Assembly (NCBI RefSeq): GCF_932276165.1
Contig: NC_063993.1
Location: forward strand, 11,170,001 to 11,234,000
Source of the DNA: Plutella xylostella
Lineage: Eukaryota > Arthropoda > Insecta > Lepidoptera > Plutellidae
Length of the DNA: 64,000 nt
Direction of reading: 5' to 3'
Shown: piece by piece, positions 1-12,404 of the stretch
Layout: every line of letters begins with the position of its first letter
How positions within the stretch are numbered: position 1 is the first letter of the stretch
Made by a program: the position numbers and the translations under genes
The notes under the pieces: model-generated
The model's input: only the letters and a program-made list of their open reading frames with translations
Told to the model about the DNA's origin: nothing
Database searches by the model: none

Positions 1-584
1 ATTCCGAGAACATACTACTATTCTCGTGTCCAGACGTGGATGAAACATTTAAGTGCTTCATACACGAACGAAACGAAAATCCCTTGCGTTTACCCTTAAT
101 AAAGGACCAAAACACTCGAGGGTTTGAAGAAATGGAACATTCGATATGAGCCATGTAATTAATGTAACATACACCTTCGAGACGCTTAGCTCTTTTTCTT
201 AGCAACTCAAAGGTTAGTGGTTGACTTTTGACACATCTGTCAAGATTTTACGAGTACATGGTGATGACGTATAATTGATGAACCAATCCCTGGTCGGTTA
301 GATAATCGACTATGGAGAAATTGGGGCTAATGCCACTAATAATTAAGTTTGGAGACTGTAGATTATAGATAGATAATTATTTGGATAAAAAAGCTATTCT
401 GTGATAAAGATGTTCAAAAGGTCGACTTTTACAGCACGACAATGCCTTACTCAAACCTGAAACTATAACGCAAATACTTTTCTTCCTAGGGTAAAGACAA
501 CGACCAGATCTCCTCCGTATGCATGGCATCAAGCTGTCTTGACTGAAGGCGCCGCCAGCAGCCGAGTATGAAATTGTAGCCCCG

Positions 585-640
585 CGGTCACTCTAGGTTG
601 ACGAAAAACGAATGAACAGGAAAAATAACATAATAATCTG
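585..640 (+). repeat. One-ended MITE fragment
   Basis: The sequence starts GGTCACTCTAGGTTGACGAA, close to the outer end of the ~140-bp MITE found complete at 1416, 25171, 29145 and 35693. No matching second end follows. It shares the variant CTAGGTTG with a lone opposite end near 21828-21846, suggesting a subfamily. Confidence 0.45.
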
Positions 641-1415
641 CAGGACATGAGCCTCCTTCAAGATGGTTCAAGATGGTTATTTTCATAATGACCACACTTG
701 GTGGGCGGATATTGTTAACACCATTTGTTACGCATCAATTTAAACAAAAAATACATTATTTTGATGGTGATATAAATTAATTAACTATTGTACGTGTATG
801 TATAATTGTACCTATATGTACTACTTACTAATTACAAATTTGATTAATATTTTATGAATTTATCGCAAATTTTGTTGTTTGTTCTTTTGAGTATGAATTT
901 GAATAATTTCAAACTTAGTTTTCCCTTGCTAGAGTGCCCGTCCGGTGATTTACGCCGACGTCCGGCCCGGTGGACCGGACCGGCGGCGGCGACCGGTCGA
1001 GCGTACCCGGGTGGCTCCTATTGGTTCTTTATGTCGAGGGGAGTATGTTATCTATGACTACGGCCTTTTTTCCGATTGTGAGTCTTAATAGGAATCCGTG
1101 AATTGTTGTTCCTATTTCAACTGTGCGGTTTTATTTGGCGGAAAAATCGTTAATGTTATTGAGTTTTTTGGTATTTATTAATAGGACGTGTGGTTGTGTT
1201 AGTGAAATATTAGTGAAATTATTGTACTCTTTCCTAAACGATTATGTTCGAAACTAATCGCAATATAAGATAAATATCCCTACAGTTATGTAAAAATACA
1301 ATAATTAATTTCAATTTATCTACCCTAAAACAAAAGCCAGACTGGGCTTGTTCAATAAATCTTGGATAAAGTGGGATGGCTGAGCGCACCCACCGTCACA
1401 AACGAAGGGATCCAA

Positions 1416-1550
1416 GGGGTCACTCTATATGACGAAAAACTAAGTTTCGGCGCACCGGGGCGCGAGCCACGACTCTATCTCGTTGTATTAAATGTGTCGA
1501 GGAACTACAGCTCTCGTTCAGTCGGTTTCCGTCAGTTTAGAGTACCCTCC
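1416..1550 (+). mobile_element. ~140-bp MITE, copy 1
   Basis: It begins GGGGTCACTCTATATGACGA and ends with the imperfect inverse (GTCAGTTTAGAGTACCCTCC). The interior holds a block, GAGCCACGACTCTATCTCGT, shared with the copy at 35693 and, in inverse orientation, with those at 25171 and 29145. I infer a non-autonomous DNA transposon; the superfamily cannot be assigned because no clear target duplication is visible. Confidence 0.7.
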
Positions 1551-3384
1551 AGGAGAGGGCTAGGGCATTTTAGTGCATTCAGCTTATTCTGATTAGATTT
1601 TTTGGAAAATAGGTATATTTACTTATAAATATCTTTGTGAGGAACAAAATTGATATTCGGCTTAAGTACCTATGTCGTTGCACCTCCTTTGTTAGGAACT
1701 GATTTAAAGTGCTCGAAGTTTATGATGATTAAGATAACTATTCAGTATTTTAAGGACTCCTCCTACCTATTGTAAATTAAAATTAAAATTCGCGTGAATT
1801 TTATAATTTTCTTTTCTTATTTTACTCAATCTTAGTGTAACGACAGACCGATAAACAATATGCTAATACATAAAAAGCTTTGAAATGGCCGCTGGCTGTC
1901 AAAGGGTTAAAAATCTGAACTACGAGTAAGTATGTAAATAATCCAAACACCGTGCACCGTGTTAAAACGGCGGGTCGTGTGTAAACGAAATTATTTTATA
2001 GAGTGGTCAATAAAACTAGGAGTTTCAGGACGTGGCCATAAACACTCGTGTCTGTCGTGTCTCTGAGCGATCGTTCTGGCGGGAAATTTGAATTTAGAAT
2101 CCGCGTGACTGGCTGTTTTTGTGCTCTTCATTTAAATACAACGGTTGGTGTATTCTATTCTATGATTTAAGTTACACTCACGAGAAATGAAAAAGTTTCA
2201 GTGACAATAGCACCAAAGTACGTCTAAACGGAAAAAAATATACTACAAATTTAATGTAGGTACGTTTAGCAGCACATCAGACAGAATAATAGATACCTAC
2301 CAACTAAAAACATTCTTTAATCAAATTCTAAACTAAATTAAATGTTATAAAAATTTGGCTTATTTGGTGTCAACATTTTGTAAATGGAACATTTTCATTG
2401 CTTGCGAGTGTATTTAAACATGATGTGATGATGACTATGTGTTCCTTAAAGTGTTGAGTTCTGAACATGTCCCCTACTTCATCATCACTTACCCGTATCC
2501 TCCTCAGGGCGGGTAATTAAATAAAGCTCCGTCAGCCGGAAAAATTGAGCAGACTCCGGCGGATACGGTATTATCATATTTATACGAAACTGGGGACGGC
2601 AGTGGACAGAGGTGTGACACCCAGCATACGCGCCATGGATCAAGTCTGACAATTCTTACTTTGCAATAGAGACAAGTGCCAACAGGCAGTTTATTACAGC
2701 ATAACAGCAGCTGCCTCCTAAGTAATTTTTTAAACTCCTTCTCCCATCGAATGGTTGTCTGGTAGAGATTGCTATAAGCAGTAAAGCGTAATAGTCTCAC
2801 CGTGTTATTTATAAAAAAATATTTAGAACGTTACTGAACAATAAGTTCAATGCCAGAGGGTTCAATAGCTATAACGTTCAATAACTTTTTTTTAATGAAT
2901 TACAGGGTAAGTTTACACTGCTAAATCAAAGTAATATTTTAGTTCAATAAGTTTCTTTCACAAGAAAAAATATGAAACTTTTCCGCATAACACCGTCCCA
3001 GGTATTTACAGTTTCCAGTATCAAGTGGCGAGACAATATATTCAATGAATTTAAATGTTAATTCTACCGGCGGCGGCTCTATTTAGTTAAGGAAATACCT
3101 TCTTTGCTAATATTTTATGCAAAAGCAAATTTTGAGACACTCGGAATATGCCTCGCTGATTCTCCGATAAGGATTCAGTACCAGGACAGCAGAGGAAGGG
3201 TGAAGCTTGGGGACGCCATGAATTATTTATGCTGCAGCTCTGGATTAAGCTATTGAAAGAGATACAAATCTGCAATAAGCATTGACTTTCAGGGGTAGAG
3301 TGGACAATGTTATTATTCTTATGTTCGGATGTTTCTTTGTTAATTCCGTTTCAATTTCTTTGTTCCTTCCTTCAGGAGTACCTC

Positions 3385-3490
3385 GTCTTCTTGTGGGGAC
3401 ATCTCACACACGGCCTACCATGCTAGGCAGAGCCTGTAATATTATGGGACAACTGATATATCTACACAGATACATAGATACACTTAGGTA
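3385..3490 (-). repeat. SINE 3' body fragment
   Basis: Read on the minus strand it contains the shared body of the local SINE family: TGTGTAGATATATCAG, then a GCTCTGCCTAGC block, then GGCCGTGTGTGAGATGTCCC. The tRNA-like head is missing. The same body is seen at 13915, 17820, 57490 and 59205. Confidence 0.7.
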
Positions 3491-3989
3491 CTTACTCAGC
3501 TCGTAATTCCGAACAATGTTTTCTCCAAAACTTTTATAAACTAGTGGATAAAAAATACTGATCTTTAGCGTCCTTCGGCTGCTCTTCATTAACACCCTGT
3601 ATAAGAAATACCTACAATTATACCTCTCAATCAACTCGGTCGCACTTGGTAAGCCAGCGCATGTCCCGCGCGGCCGTGGGGGCGCCACCGTCGGCCCTTT
3701 AATATTAATTATTCATTGATTGAAGCAAATAAACCAATTTCACGCTACTTTGCCCGCGCCGTATGATGCGTCGGCTAAGCTTATACAGGGCCATTTGCAT
3801 TTATCGAGGAAGCGGGACTGTGAATCATTCCACTGCTTTATAATCAGTTTTTTTTTTCATTATTCAGTATTATACTTTGAAAAAAAACTGTTTTAGTAAG
3901 GCTTTTATACAGGTATTTTGAAATATAAAGATGCAGTCCGTTGGTAGATGAGTTGAGAGTTCGAGACCATGAACATATTGTTCACGAGA

Positions 3990-4130
3990 ATGTTCAAGCG
4001 GGCGTAGTGTGGGACGCCCTCCTGCCCACGTGACTTGACCTTTGATCTTAAACAGGTAGCCGGTAGAGGCTAGAGGAAGGTCGAGGAAAAAATGCTGGGA
4101 CGGTCCTTGGAAATCTCCAGCAGACGAAAA
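3990..4130 (+). mobile_element. Decayed RTE-LINE 3' fragment
   Basis: GTGTGGGACGCCCTCCTGCC and the following ~100 bases align by eye with the C-terminal coding end of the RTE copy at 20723-21653. Several substitutions and small indels make it an old, non-coding remnant. Confidence 0.55.
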
Positions 4131-6588
4131 CGGGCTGGTGCTAATGTTGGTTATACTTATAATATTTTGTCATATTTATAAAATAATTAATATAATCAGC
4201 CTGTATCAGTGTAACGATCACGCAGCTCAACAATAACTCTCAATGCAGGCGCAAGCCGAAACCGCACCATCAATGTTGGGTTTACACACTTACACACACA
4301 CACATATACACACACACAAAAGAGTTTTACGTAAGTAAGTACAAAAAATAATCATCGATAAAAAGATCATTATCTTCCTTAGTTGTAGAAATAAATTTCC
4401 TTGCTTGACGAATCATTATAAAATCCATGTTAATTAACAACACGTGAAGTAAATATCAAAAGCCTCTTTCAACCAGTAATTAACACAAAATCAATCACAA
4501 CTCAACCAACGGCCTGAATAAGAGAAAACTTTCATTTCCAATGTATACCCGGACTCGGAGTAACATAAAAACTGTAATTTCCAAATCGCGTCTAGTGAAA
4601 GGCCTATTGAATGCGCCGCACAGTGGAAACGCTTACAAAACCTACTTCGTGTCGGACCATTCAATTGATTTGATGCACAAAAGCCCTTTCAGTCATATTA
4701 AATACCTTATTACTCAGCGATTGATTTATTAATGTGGGGCTATGAAAGGTTATCATAATAAATATAAAATAGGGATGTAGTTTGCATTCATAAAAATAAC
4801 TTGGTTGACCAAGTCTGTTTACTTAAGTATTTCCTGATTCAAAGATATCTTTTCAAAAGCAAAATCAATACAATAGTTTTTATTTTGTCATCATTTCACT
4901 AATCGTAATAGAGAACACTCTTTTTGGATAGGTACTCCAAAATTATACTACAAAAAAAACACACACACACAATATAGAGTATGAGATAGTAACAAATCAG
5001 TTTTGTACTACGACAACAAGGTCACAGGCAATACAAAAAAAAATATTACCACACTTATCCCAATCTCTTTATCGACACAATTCGACGCCTCTTTCAACTA
5101 AGGCACGAACCACCACATCCAAGCTATGGAATTACGCTCAAACATGGCAATTACTAGCGGAATGACTTCTGGGGAAGAATTAATAAATTATAAAGCCGCG
5201 GAGCAATGTTTGGCCACATTAGCCGAAAATTAACGCGCTTCGGGTCTTTGATGCCTGTAATTGAACGACACTCCCGTTTAGCCCTAGATTTGGACCCGAT
5301 TTTGCATATTATTATATTTATGATAAATACACTCACGGGCAAAGAAACAGTTCCACTTACAAAATGTAGACACCATATTTATGTTTTTAGTTGGTAATAT
5401 TCTGATGCGTTGACAAATGCACTTAAATATTGCAGAAGGCGTCATTAAGTTAGTTTTATCGGTTTCGGTGTAATTTGGTGATTTTCTGAATGGAACTTTT
5501 TCAATGCCCGTGAGTGACCTACCATACATTATACCCTACTTGTTATTTTGTACCACCTGTAGGGTTGTAGTAGCAGCTTTTAACATTAAAACCACCTTTT
5601 GTGCACTTACTTATATCCTATATTTGTACGATAAAGAATTGAATAAATAAATTTCAATCATTTATTTAGTTTGTACCTATGTAAAAAAAATACCAGAATA
5701 GGTGAATCCATAGGACAACTTTACAAAACTGCAAAGCTCAAAAAACAACTTTTAATTCCAAAATCGTTCCAATTACTATAAGGGGATGTAGAACTTTTCA
5801 CTGTTATAGAAGTCTTGTGTTCAGCCCATTCAGCCTGATTCAATTTTTATTACCTACCATAAAAAAATTTAAAGCGCTTATCATCTGTGAATTTTTTTTT
5901 CTAGTTTGATCCCGGGTACAATCGAAAGGTCCAGTGAGTTAAACCCCTTCCTAATACCGCTCTACGGTCGATAGTAGCGCCCTCTAATATTGGGATTTAA
6001 TTAAACTTTCAGCCAATATTCAAGGAAGCTTTCTTCGATGAGACTTGGCTGAAATTTCAGATTAAATGCTATTAAACACCCGCCAAGATATTGTTATTGG
6101 ATGTTTCGCTGAAGCTGAAATTGTAAATATATTACCTTAAGACTTTTAGTAAGTAAAGCTATTTAACTTTTGAAGCAGCTTCAGTTCAGTAAAGGTTTTA
6201 GTTTACATTTGTACGCGATTGTACATTAATGTTTAACTTTTGTGTTTTTTAAAGAAATAAGTAGTAGGTAACGTAGGAATACGACGGAGTAGATTTAGTC
6301 CTGGAATCGATTCTACTTAGTATTCGGAGATTTAGATTTTGTTATTTTTCCTGATCTATTAGAATAAGGAGCCAAAAGCATCATTATTTTATGAACCAAA
6401 CAGATTTTAATCTATAACGTGTGTCAATAATCATAACAAATCATAGAACAACAAGAAAACATAATTAAATGTAAGTATTCACAATTATCGGATTTACACA
6501 ACATGCATTACATAATGTTATACGCATCGTCTTCTGGACACTCGTAACACATTTTACTCGGTAATTAGAAATCCCACAATGAATCTTT

Positions 6589-7836
6589 ATGTTGGTTATA
6601 ATAATTGTTGTTTTCTTTCATTTCATCACCGCTCCATACTCAAATAATGAAGAAATCTTTCTGGCCACACCAACATTATCCTTCATAGACAAAATTAAAG
6701 TGTATCTGTTGGGTTACCCACTGGACAACGTGTTAGGTTTTGTTGAGTACGCGGCCCAATACGGCTACCACGCAAGCGGATACTCAGTGGTCACACAGGA
6801 TGGATATATTCTGGACGTGTACCAGCTTCTTAGTTGTCAGTGTAATGGTTACAGGGAAACCCCAGTTCTGATGCTGCAAGGACTTAGCCAGAGCTCCACG
6901 GCCTGGCTCGACGCTGGTCCTGAAGAGAGCCTCGCATTCCTTCTTGCTGATGGATGCCACGACCTGTGGATAGGAAACTTCAGAGGAACTACTCTTGGAA
7001 GAAAACATGTCCGACTCAATCCAGATAGAGATGGCGAGTTCTGGGATTTCAGCTTCGATGACATGGGTGTTCAGGATCTCCCGGCTACTATCGACTTTAT
7101 TCTGGAAACCACTAAGGTGAGGAAGATCAGCTTCATCGGATACTCGCAGGGTGCTGCCGTGATGGCCGTAATGTGTGCGGAGGCTCCAGCTCATTGCCAG
7201 AAGGTGAACACCTTCATAGGACTGGCTCCAGCAATTATTATGAAGAACTCAAGATCTGCTGTTAGGATCTGTAGCTGGTTTGGGAATGTACCGTGGACTG
7301 TGTCGAAATTATTCGGCATCCACGAGGTATTAGCGCAAGGTTCATTGTTTCAGTCATTGGTAGAACTCGTCTGTCACGTTCCCATTGTATCTTACTTGCC
7401 GTGTCAAGCGTTGATTTCACTTGTGGATTCAACGGATCCCTTCTCCATTCGTCCGCGTACGTTTAGGCGACTGTTTGCGCACATCATGTCAGGAAGTTCC
7501 GTGATGAACTATGTCAGGTATTGTCAAATGTTTCGAAGCGAACAATTCGAGAAGTTTAACTACGGGGAGGAAGATAATTTAATCAGGTACGGTAGTCCTC
7601 GACCTCCTGCTTACAACTTATCCAAGATGTCTCTGCCAGTGCTCCTGGTGACGGCTCCTAACGACCACATCGTCGATGTCAAAGACGTGAATTGGCTTCA
7701 TCATCAGCTGCCCAACTCAACTCTTCATATCTTGGAGGACTCGTGGTGGAACCACATGGATGTAGCATACAGTAAGAAGATACCAATAGTGCTGTTTCCA
7801 GTTGTCCATAAGCATTTACTGTTATTGAATACATAG
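6589..7836 (+). CDS. Secreted acid lipase (alpha/beta hydrolase, lysosomal acid lipase-like), single exon
   Basis: A 415-residue uninterrupted frame encodes a member of the gastric/lysosomal acid lipase family, which hydrolyses acylglycerols or steryl esters. Residues 1-18 form a hydrophobic signal peptide, so the product is probably secreted or lysosomal. The nucleophile elbow is GYSQG (184-188, Ser186; the family usually has GHSQG). The lid-side block DLWIGNFRG (125-133) and FWDFSFDDMGVQDLPATIDF (151-170) are typical. The likely acid is Asp359 (APNDHIVD) and the histidine His389 (WNHMD). LQGLSQSS (96-103) replaces the usual HGL oxyanion segment. An in-frame stop just before the ATG supports this start. 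Length is normal for the family. The absence of introns is unusual and could mean an old retrocopy or an intronless lepidopteran subfamily. No AATAAA is obvious just after the stop. Confidence 0.92.
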   Translation: MLVIIIVVFFHFITAPYSNNEEIFLATPTLSFIDKIKVYLLGYPLDNVLGFVEYAAQYGYHASGYSVVTQDGYILDVYQLLSCQCNGYRETPVLMLQGLSQSSTAWLDAGPEESLAFLLADGCHDLWIGNFRGTTLGRKHVRLNPDRDGEFWDFSFDDMGVQDLPATIDFILETTKVRKISFIGYSQGAAVMAVMCAEAPAHCQKVNTFIGLAPAIIMKNSRSAVRICSWFGNVPWTVSKLFGIHEVLAQGSLFQSLVELVCHVPIVSYLPCQALISLVDSTDPFSIRPRTFRRLFAHIMSGSSVMNYVRYCQMFRSEQFEKFNYGEEDNLIRYGSPRPPAYNLSKMSLPVLLVTAPNDHIVDVKDVNWLHHQLPNSTLHILEDSWWNHMDVAYSKKIPIVLFPVVHKHLLLLNT

Positions 7837-10800
7837 ATTGTTCAAGTAACTTGATCTTTTTCTGCTAAAGTTTTAACATTGTTTGATCAGGAGGAGATGT
7901 GGTGAATATAAGAAGTGGTTACGTTACCTAATTACGTAATAACATAAGATAGGAGAACCCTTAAGTAGACACTGAATAATTGGTATTACATGGGTCTCAC
8001 AACATTTTACGGTTAAACGAAGACTTGTTTTTCGTTTTTCGTCGACATGTTATATTTTGATGGCATTCTGTTATTTCGGTAAGCAACTCTAAGTTACCTA
8101 TATCTAGTCGTGATCGTAAACAGGAGTCCATGGCGTGCTGCCTGGCGCTGTGTCTGCGTCGCCCCTTCAGCAACTTGCAAACTCCAACAAATATGATTCA
8201 GCGACGATAAATTACAGGAAAGTTTGAGACGATAATTACGACACGGGGGTGTCCGCTCACTTGTACTTTCATTATTCTTGTTGTTTGTGCGCGTTGTATG
8301 GGAAATATGAAATGTTGGCTCTCGGTAATGTTTAGGAACGTGAAAATTCGAAATTTGTAAGGTATTCAATACTCTTAAATTCAATTATGTAATTGTCTTT
8401 TCCATTCTTTTATCTTACAGAATCAAGTTGTGCGATCCATATCGGTAGAGTTACGCGATCTTTTTCTCTGGGTTTATCAGAAAAACTAGCCATATTCTCG
8501 TCAATATATTATTATTGGCACATACTCTTCATGACTGTATAAATTGTTTGCTTTGCCCCGTCCCGTGCCGTCCCGGGCAATGCGACCTCGTCCAGCTGTA
8601 ATGGACTCGCAGCCGGGCGCACGTGTCTTTAATGACTCACAGAACTGTTTGATTTAAAGTCGCAACAATTGTGTTTACGACTGTACCCTCCCCCCGCAGT
8701 TCCGCTGCCCCGCGCCCGCCCCGCGCCGCCCCAAGTTAGTGGTTGAACGATTTTGTTAATTGCTGCCCCGTTTTGTCTTTCTGATCGCGCCGTTTTGTTT
8801 ATTGCTTTTCGCAATTTGCCTGATACGGCAATTGGTAGATAAAAGTTGGAGGTGAATTTATGTTGCAACTTTGCTTTTAGGCTAATGACGCAACGTTTTT
8901 AAGGGGAGCAGTATCTTAAACACAATACATATCTCAATAAGTTATCTATGATTATGAGAATACCGAGACACAATAGAGGGGCATTACAAAGCTGTGAAAA
9001 TATTCCGGCTGTAAAATAAAAGTAGTTGGAGATTCCCGAGGTGTCAAACTGAAAATCCGCTCTCGCCTGAAACGAATGAATCCTTAACGGGCGCGACAAA
9101 CAAAAAGGATATCTCCATCTGAAGAGAAAAAGAAAATCTTTTCTTCGGCACCCATTTCCATAAAAATTCTCAAAGCGAAAGCAATAAACCCCTATTTAAC
9201 AAACAATGGAGGTAATACCGAGTAAAATATTCCAATGAAATATGTATTAATTCTGACGGTTAGATTAAGAAGTGCGGGTATATTAAAGGTGGAGGTGAAT
9301 TTAATCTGCTCTGAAAGAAGCCGGTTCTTTTGTGCGTGTCTCCTGGCTTTGGGTGATTTTGCCTACAAAGTCGGATGGCAAGGAGTTCAAAGGATGCGGA
9401 TTTTTTCGGTGGATAAAGTTCTTTTCAAAAATATGTTATATTCGCCATTTCAACCGTGGGAAGAATGGTTTGTGCGAAATTAAGGCTTTTTTATTAGAGG
9501 CGGATGAAGTTATTAAGTTGATGGACCCAAAATTAAATGATGTTTTTGTAAACAATGTATATTTCATTAAATTAAAAAGTGTTTTGTATTTGTAATTATT
9601 CAGATTTGGTTATTTACATAATTATTATGAATTTTATGTTAAGGCAAATTCTTCCTAAAGTGAACGATATTGCCAACCATATACCCAAGCACCAGAAAAT
9701 ATACTTATACAGCTAGATAATATTTTACAGACGTTACGCATTGTTTAGGGTCCTGAGTCCCGTAGTCAAAATTGGGTGAAAAACAATAGTTTTTTATTGT
9801 GTCTAATTCCACGGGATTCAACTGGTTAATTGCATTTTTTCTAGTTTTTGGTGGCTAAAAGCATCAAATAACCTACGCCGCCCGCGGTGGATATATCCAC
9901 TCCAGTCACGCGGGAACAAACACTTTCATCCACCTTTTTATTGGCCCGCAGTTCTCCTTACAATTCAATATCTTCCTTTTGTTGCTGGTTTTCGCTTTAA
10001 TAAATGCTGGGAGCGTCAATTTTGGCCGAATAACGTTGTCACCTCAAAGCGGCTTAGGGCGCCGACTGGATTTTCCGCCCATGGTTTATTTTCCCGCCAC
10101 CCTTATGGCTGTTTTCCACTGCCGCCGTTGAGCTTTAGCAGGGCTATAATGTACAACATGGTTAAGCTATGTTATTACTTATGCATCTTAATAGAGACCA
10201 GCCGCATGCAGAAAAAGGAAGACTATGCTGTGGTACGTTACTTTTGTACAAAAAATAATAATGAAATTCCCACGAGATAAATACGCATTTTTGTTGTGAT
10301 AGTTTGCTACTTTTCAAAATACCCAAAGACTCATAGTATCATCACTCTCTAGTATACTAGACCCTCTAGCGTTTATCACTTACATGATAAAAATAAGAAG
10401 TCAATCAATGCAAGACTGATGAACACCATGACATAAACTTCAGGTCGTATCAGCATGATGTTTCGTCAACGGCAGCAGTGGAAAAAATCACTTATACTGG
10501 AAGAGGAATAAGTCCCCGGTTTGAATATTTCATTTATGTTGAAGACAGATTTTTGAGGCTGGCCCTTTTCAAATACGTTTTAAGGCTTCTTCAATACTCA
10601 TATTATTATCTAATGTCATTCATTACACCATAATGTTATGATGATGATATTATTTTTTGGTAAATATACTTAGAAGAATTTTCTAGTATATTTTCTAGTA
10701 TTTCCAGGCGTAGGTTTTGCAATTTTTTATTAGTACGAGTATCTAAGACTACCTAGATTTACTTTGTACACGTAACCGGTAAGCATTATAGTATATTTTT

Positions 10801-12404
10801 TTAACTGATACCTCTATGAATTAAGGATGGGAAAACACGTAAATGTCAAAAATCACAAATAAGCCTAAATAAATATATTTGCGTTGTGTTGACCCATGTT
10901 TTCTGCAGCGTTACCATAGTCTAACTCTACCCTGAAATTCATAGACCGTATTGTAAATTTACAACAAGGTTAAAATTTACTTCGAAACACACGAGTTTAG
11001 ACTCTTTACGTCAAAGAAAAAGTCAATTTTAAACCTATTGTAAAGTGTTAAAATGGTCTATGATTTGGGGGTTAGATTATAGTAACACCGGAGCACATCG
11101 TGGCACCGGCAGCCGCGCCGGCACATACATCGCGACCCACTCGTGACTCGCCACGCCGCATTGGCCACGATTTGCGATGACGCCCCGCACTACACTAAAT
11201 ACTACGCTGTTTTGTTGAGCTATTATTACCTACCTAGTGCTTTAAATTAGGCACACTGCATGGGTTTGGATTGTGCAGGATCTTGTATAGTATAAGGGTC
11301 CACCAACTTGCATTGGGCGGCACTCGCACCAACCGCGTGGTGGACTAGGCCTAAACCCTTCCTTCATTGGAAAGAGATCCGTGACCCAGCAGTGTCAATG
11401 TGATGGGTTTTGTTGTGATGAGAGGCGTTAGCGCGCGCGTTTTTAGCTGTTAATCAAGGTAATCGCATTTTGGGTAGTTTAAATTCGTATATGATACGCA
11501 AAACTGTACTTCAAATGTAGGAAAAACTCCCCAAGTCTCGGCGAAGTGCGCCAGCGATCGGAAACGTGCCTTACTTCGACAAATCTGCGCACCACCTGCA
11601 ATCACCCTTAACTCTCTAATCATACAGCTGAAAACCCTTTGACTCCGAAGCAGATATTGTGGTTGCATCGTCTTAGGAGTCGGAATATTTGAGCGATGAG
11701 CCTTAAAGTCCGAGTGTTAAGGTTGGTTTCTAGTCGTATATTTCCGCGTGTATCTTGGATGGCTTAGTGGAGAGCAGCGGGGTACGTAAGCTGCGATGGA
11801 CACCAATAGATTTATCGTTTGAGGTATAGCAAAGAAAGCGGCTTTGTCTTTTAGACAACAAACAAACGCCAGCTCCCTGACTATTTGATATGGAGGGAAA
11901 ATAAAAATGGCAGCATTTTCTCTTACAGATAAAGCGTATTAATAGTGGAAAACGTTGGGTGAAATGTCTTTTCTGAAGTTGTTAAAGTATATTTGACGAG
12001 TATACCCTTTTCTCTCTGGAGTGTCTTAGTAAATTGTAATAGAAATATGGAATACACGTCTAAGGGTGAATTCGTCCAAACATCACGTTACACGAGAATA
12101 ACTATACCGGAATTAAAATTATACGCGAGTAAATATCTAGGATCAATGTACTTACATTTGCATTCTACCAAGTTATACCATGATTAAATTGAATGAACGA
12201 GGAACGAAACTGTAATGCAACTAAAATAAAAATAGCTGCGTTTCAAAGCATGCAATAGAAATGACATGCCAACTTAGTTTGAATGGATTATAAAAGTATG
12301 AAATTGTTTATGTTTTAATATTTTATTCGCTGTTGTTATTCTGAGACTTTGCCTTTTAACGTACTTTTGTTTATGTTTTGACAGATGTGTTTATATGTCA
12401 TTAT
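7837..12404. other. Intergenic region after the lipase
   Basis: No supported gene. GC-rich patches at about 8560-8745, 9880-9930, 10050-10140 and 11090-11190 interrupt AT-rich sequence and could be regulatory, but nothing specific can be named. A dispersed repeat tail occurs at 11290-11420. Confidence 0.5.
11290..11420 (+). repeat. Retrotransposon 3' tail ('ccaccaac ... gtgatggg' family)
   Basis: It contains GGTGGACTAGGCCTAAACCC followed by CTTCCTTCATTGGAA and a CAGCAGTGTCAATGTGATGGG-type end. The same order of blocks recurs at 24775-24905 and 40365-40464 and inverted at 53530-53660. The (TGATGA)-like ends suggest the 3' end of an RTE-type LINE or a SINE mobilised by one. Confidence 0.6.

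Larger units (their letters stand above)
1..6588. other. Gene-poor AT-rich region upstream of the lipase
   Basis: No coding exon is supported here: open frames are short and lack recognisable domains. It holds a one-ended MITE piece near 585-640, a full MITE copy (1416-1550), a 3' SINE piece (3385-3490), a decayed RTE-LINE 3' fragment (about 3990-4130) and CA-rich simple sequence (4266-4320). A GC-rich patch at 930-1020 stands out from the surrounding AT-rich sequence. Confidence 0.6.

Noticed and set aside
6784..7194. 136-residue minus-strand frame
   Set aside because: Antisense shadow of the lipase.
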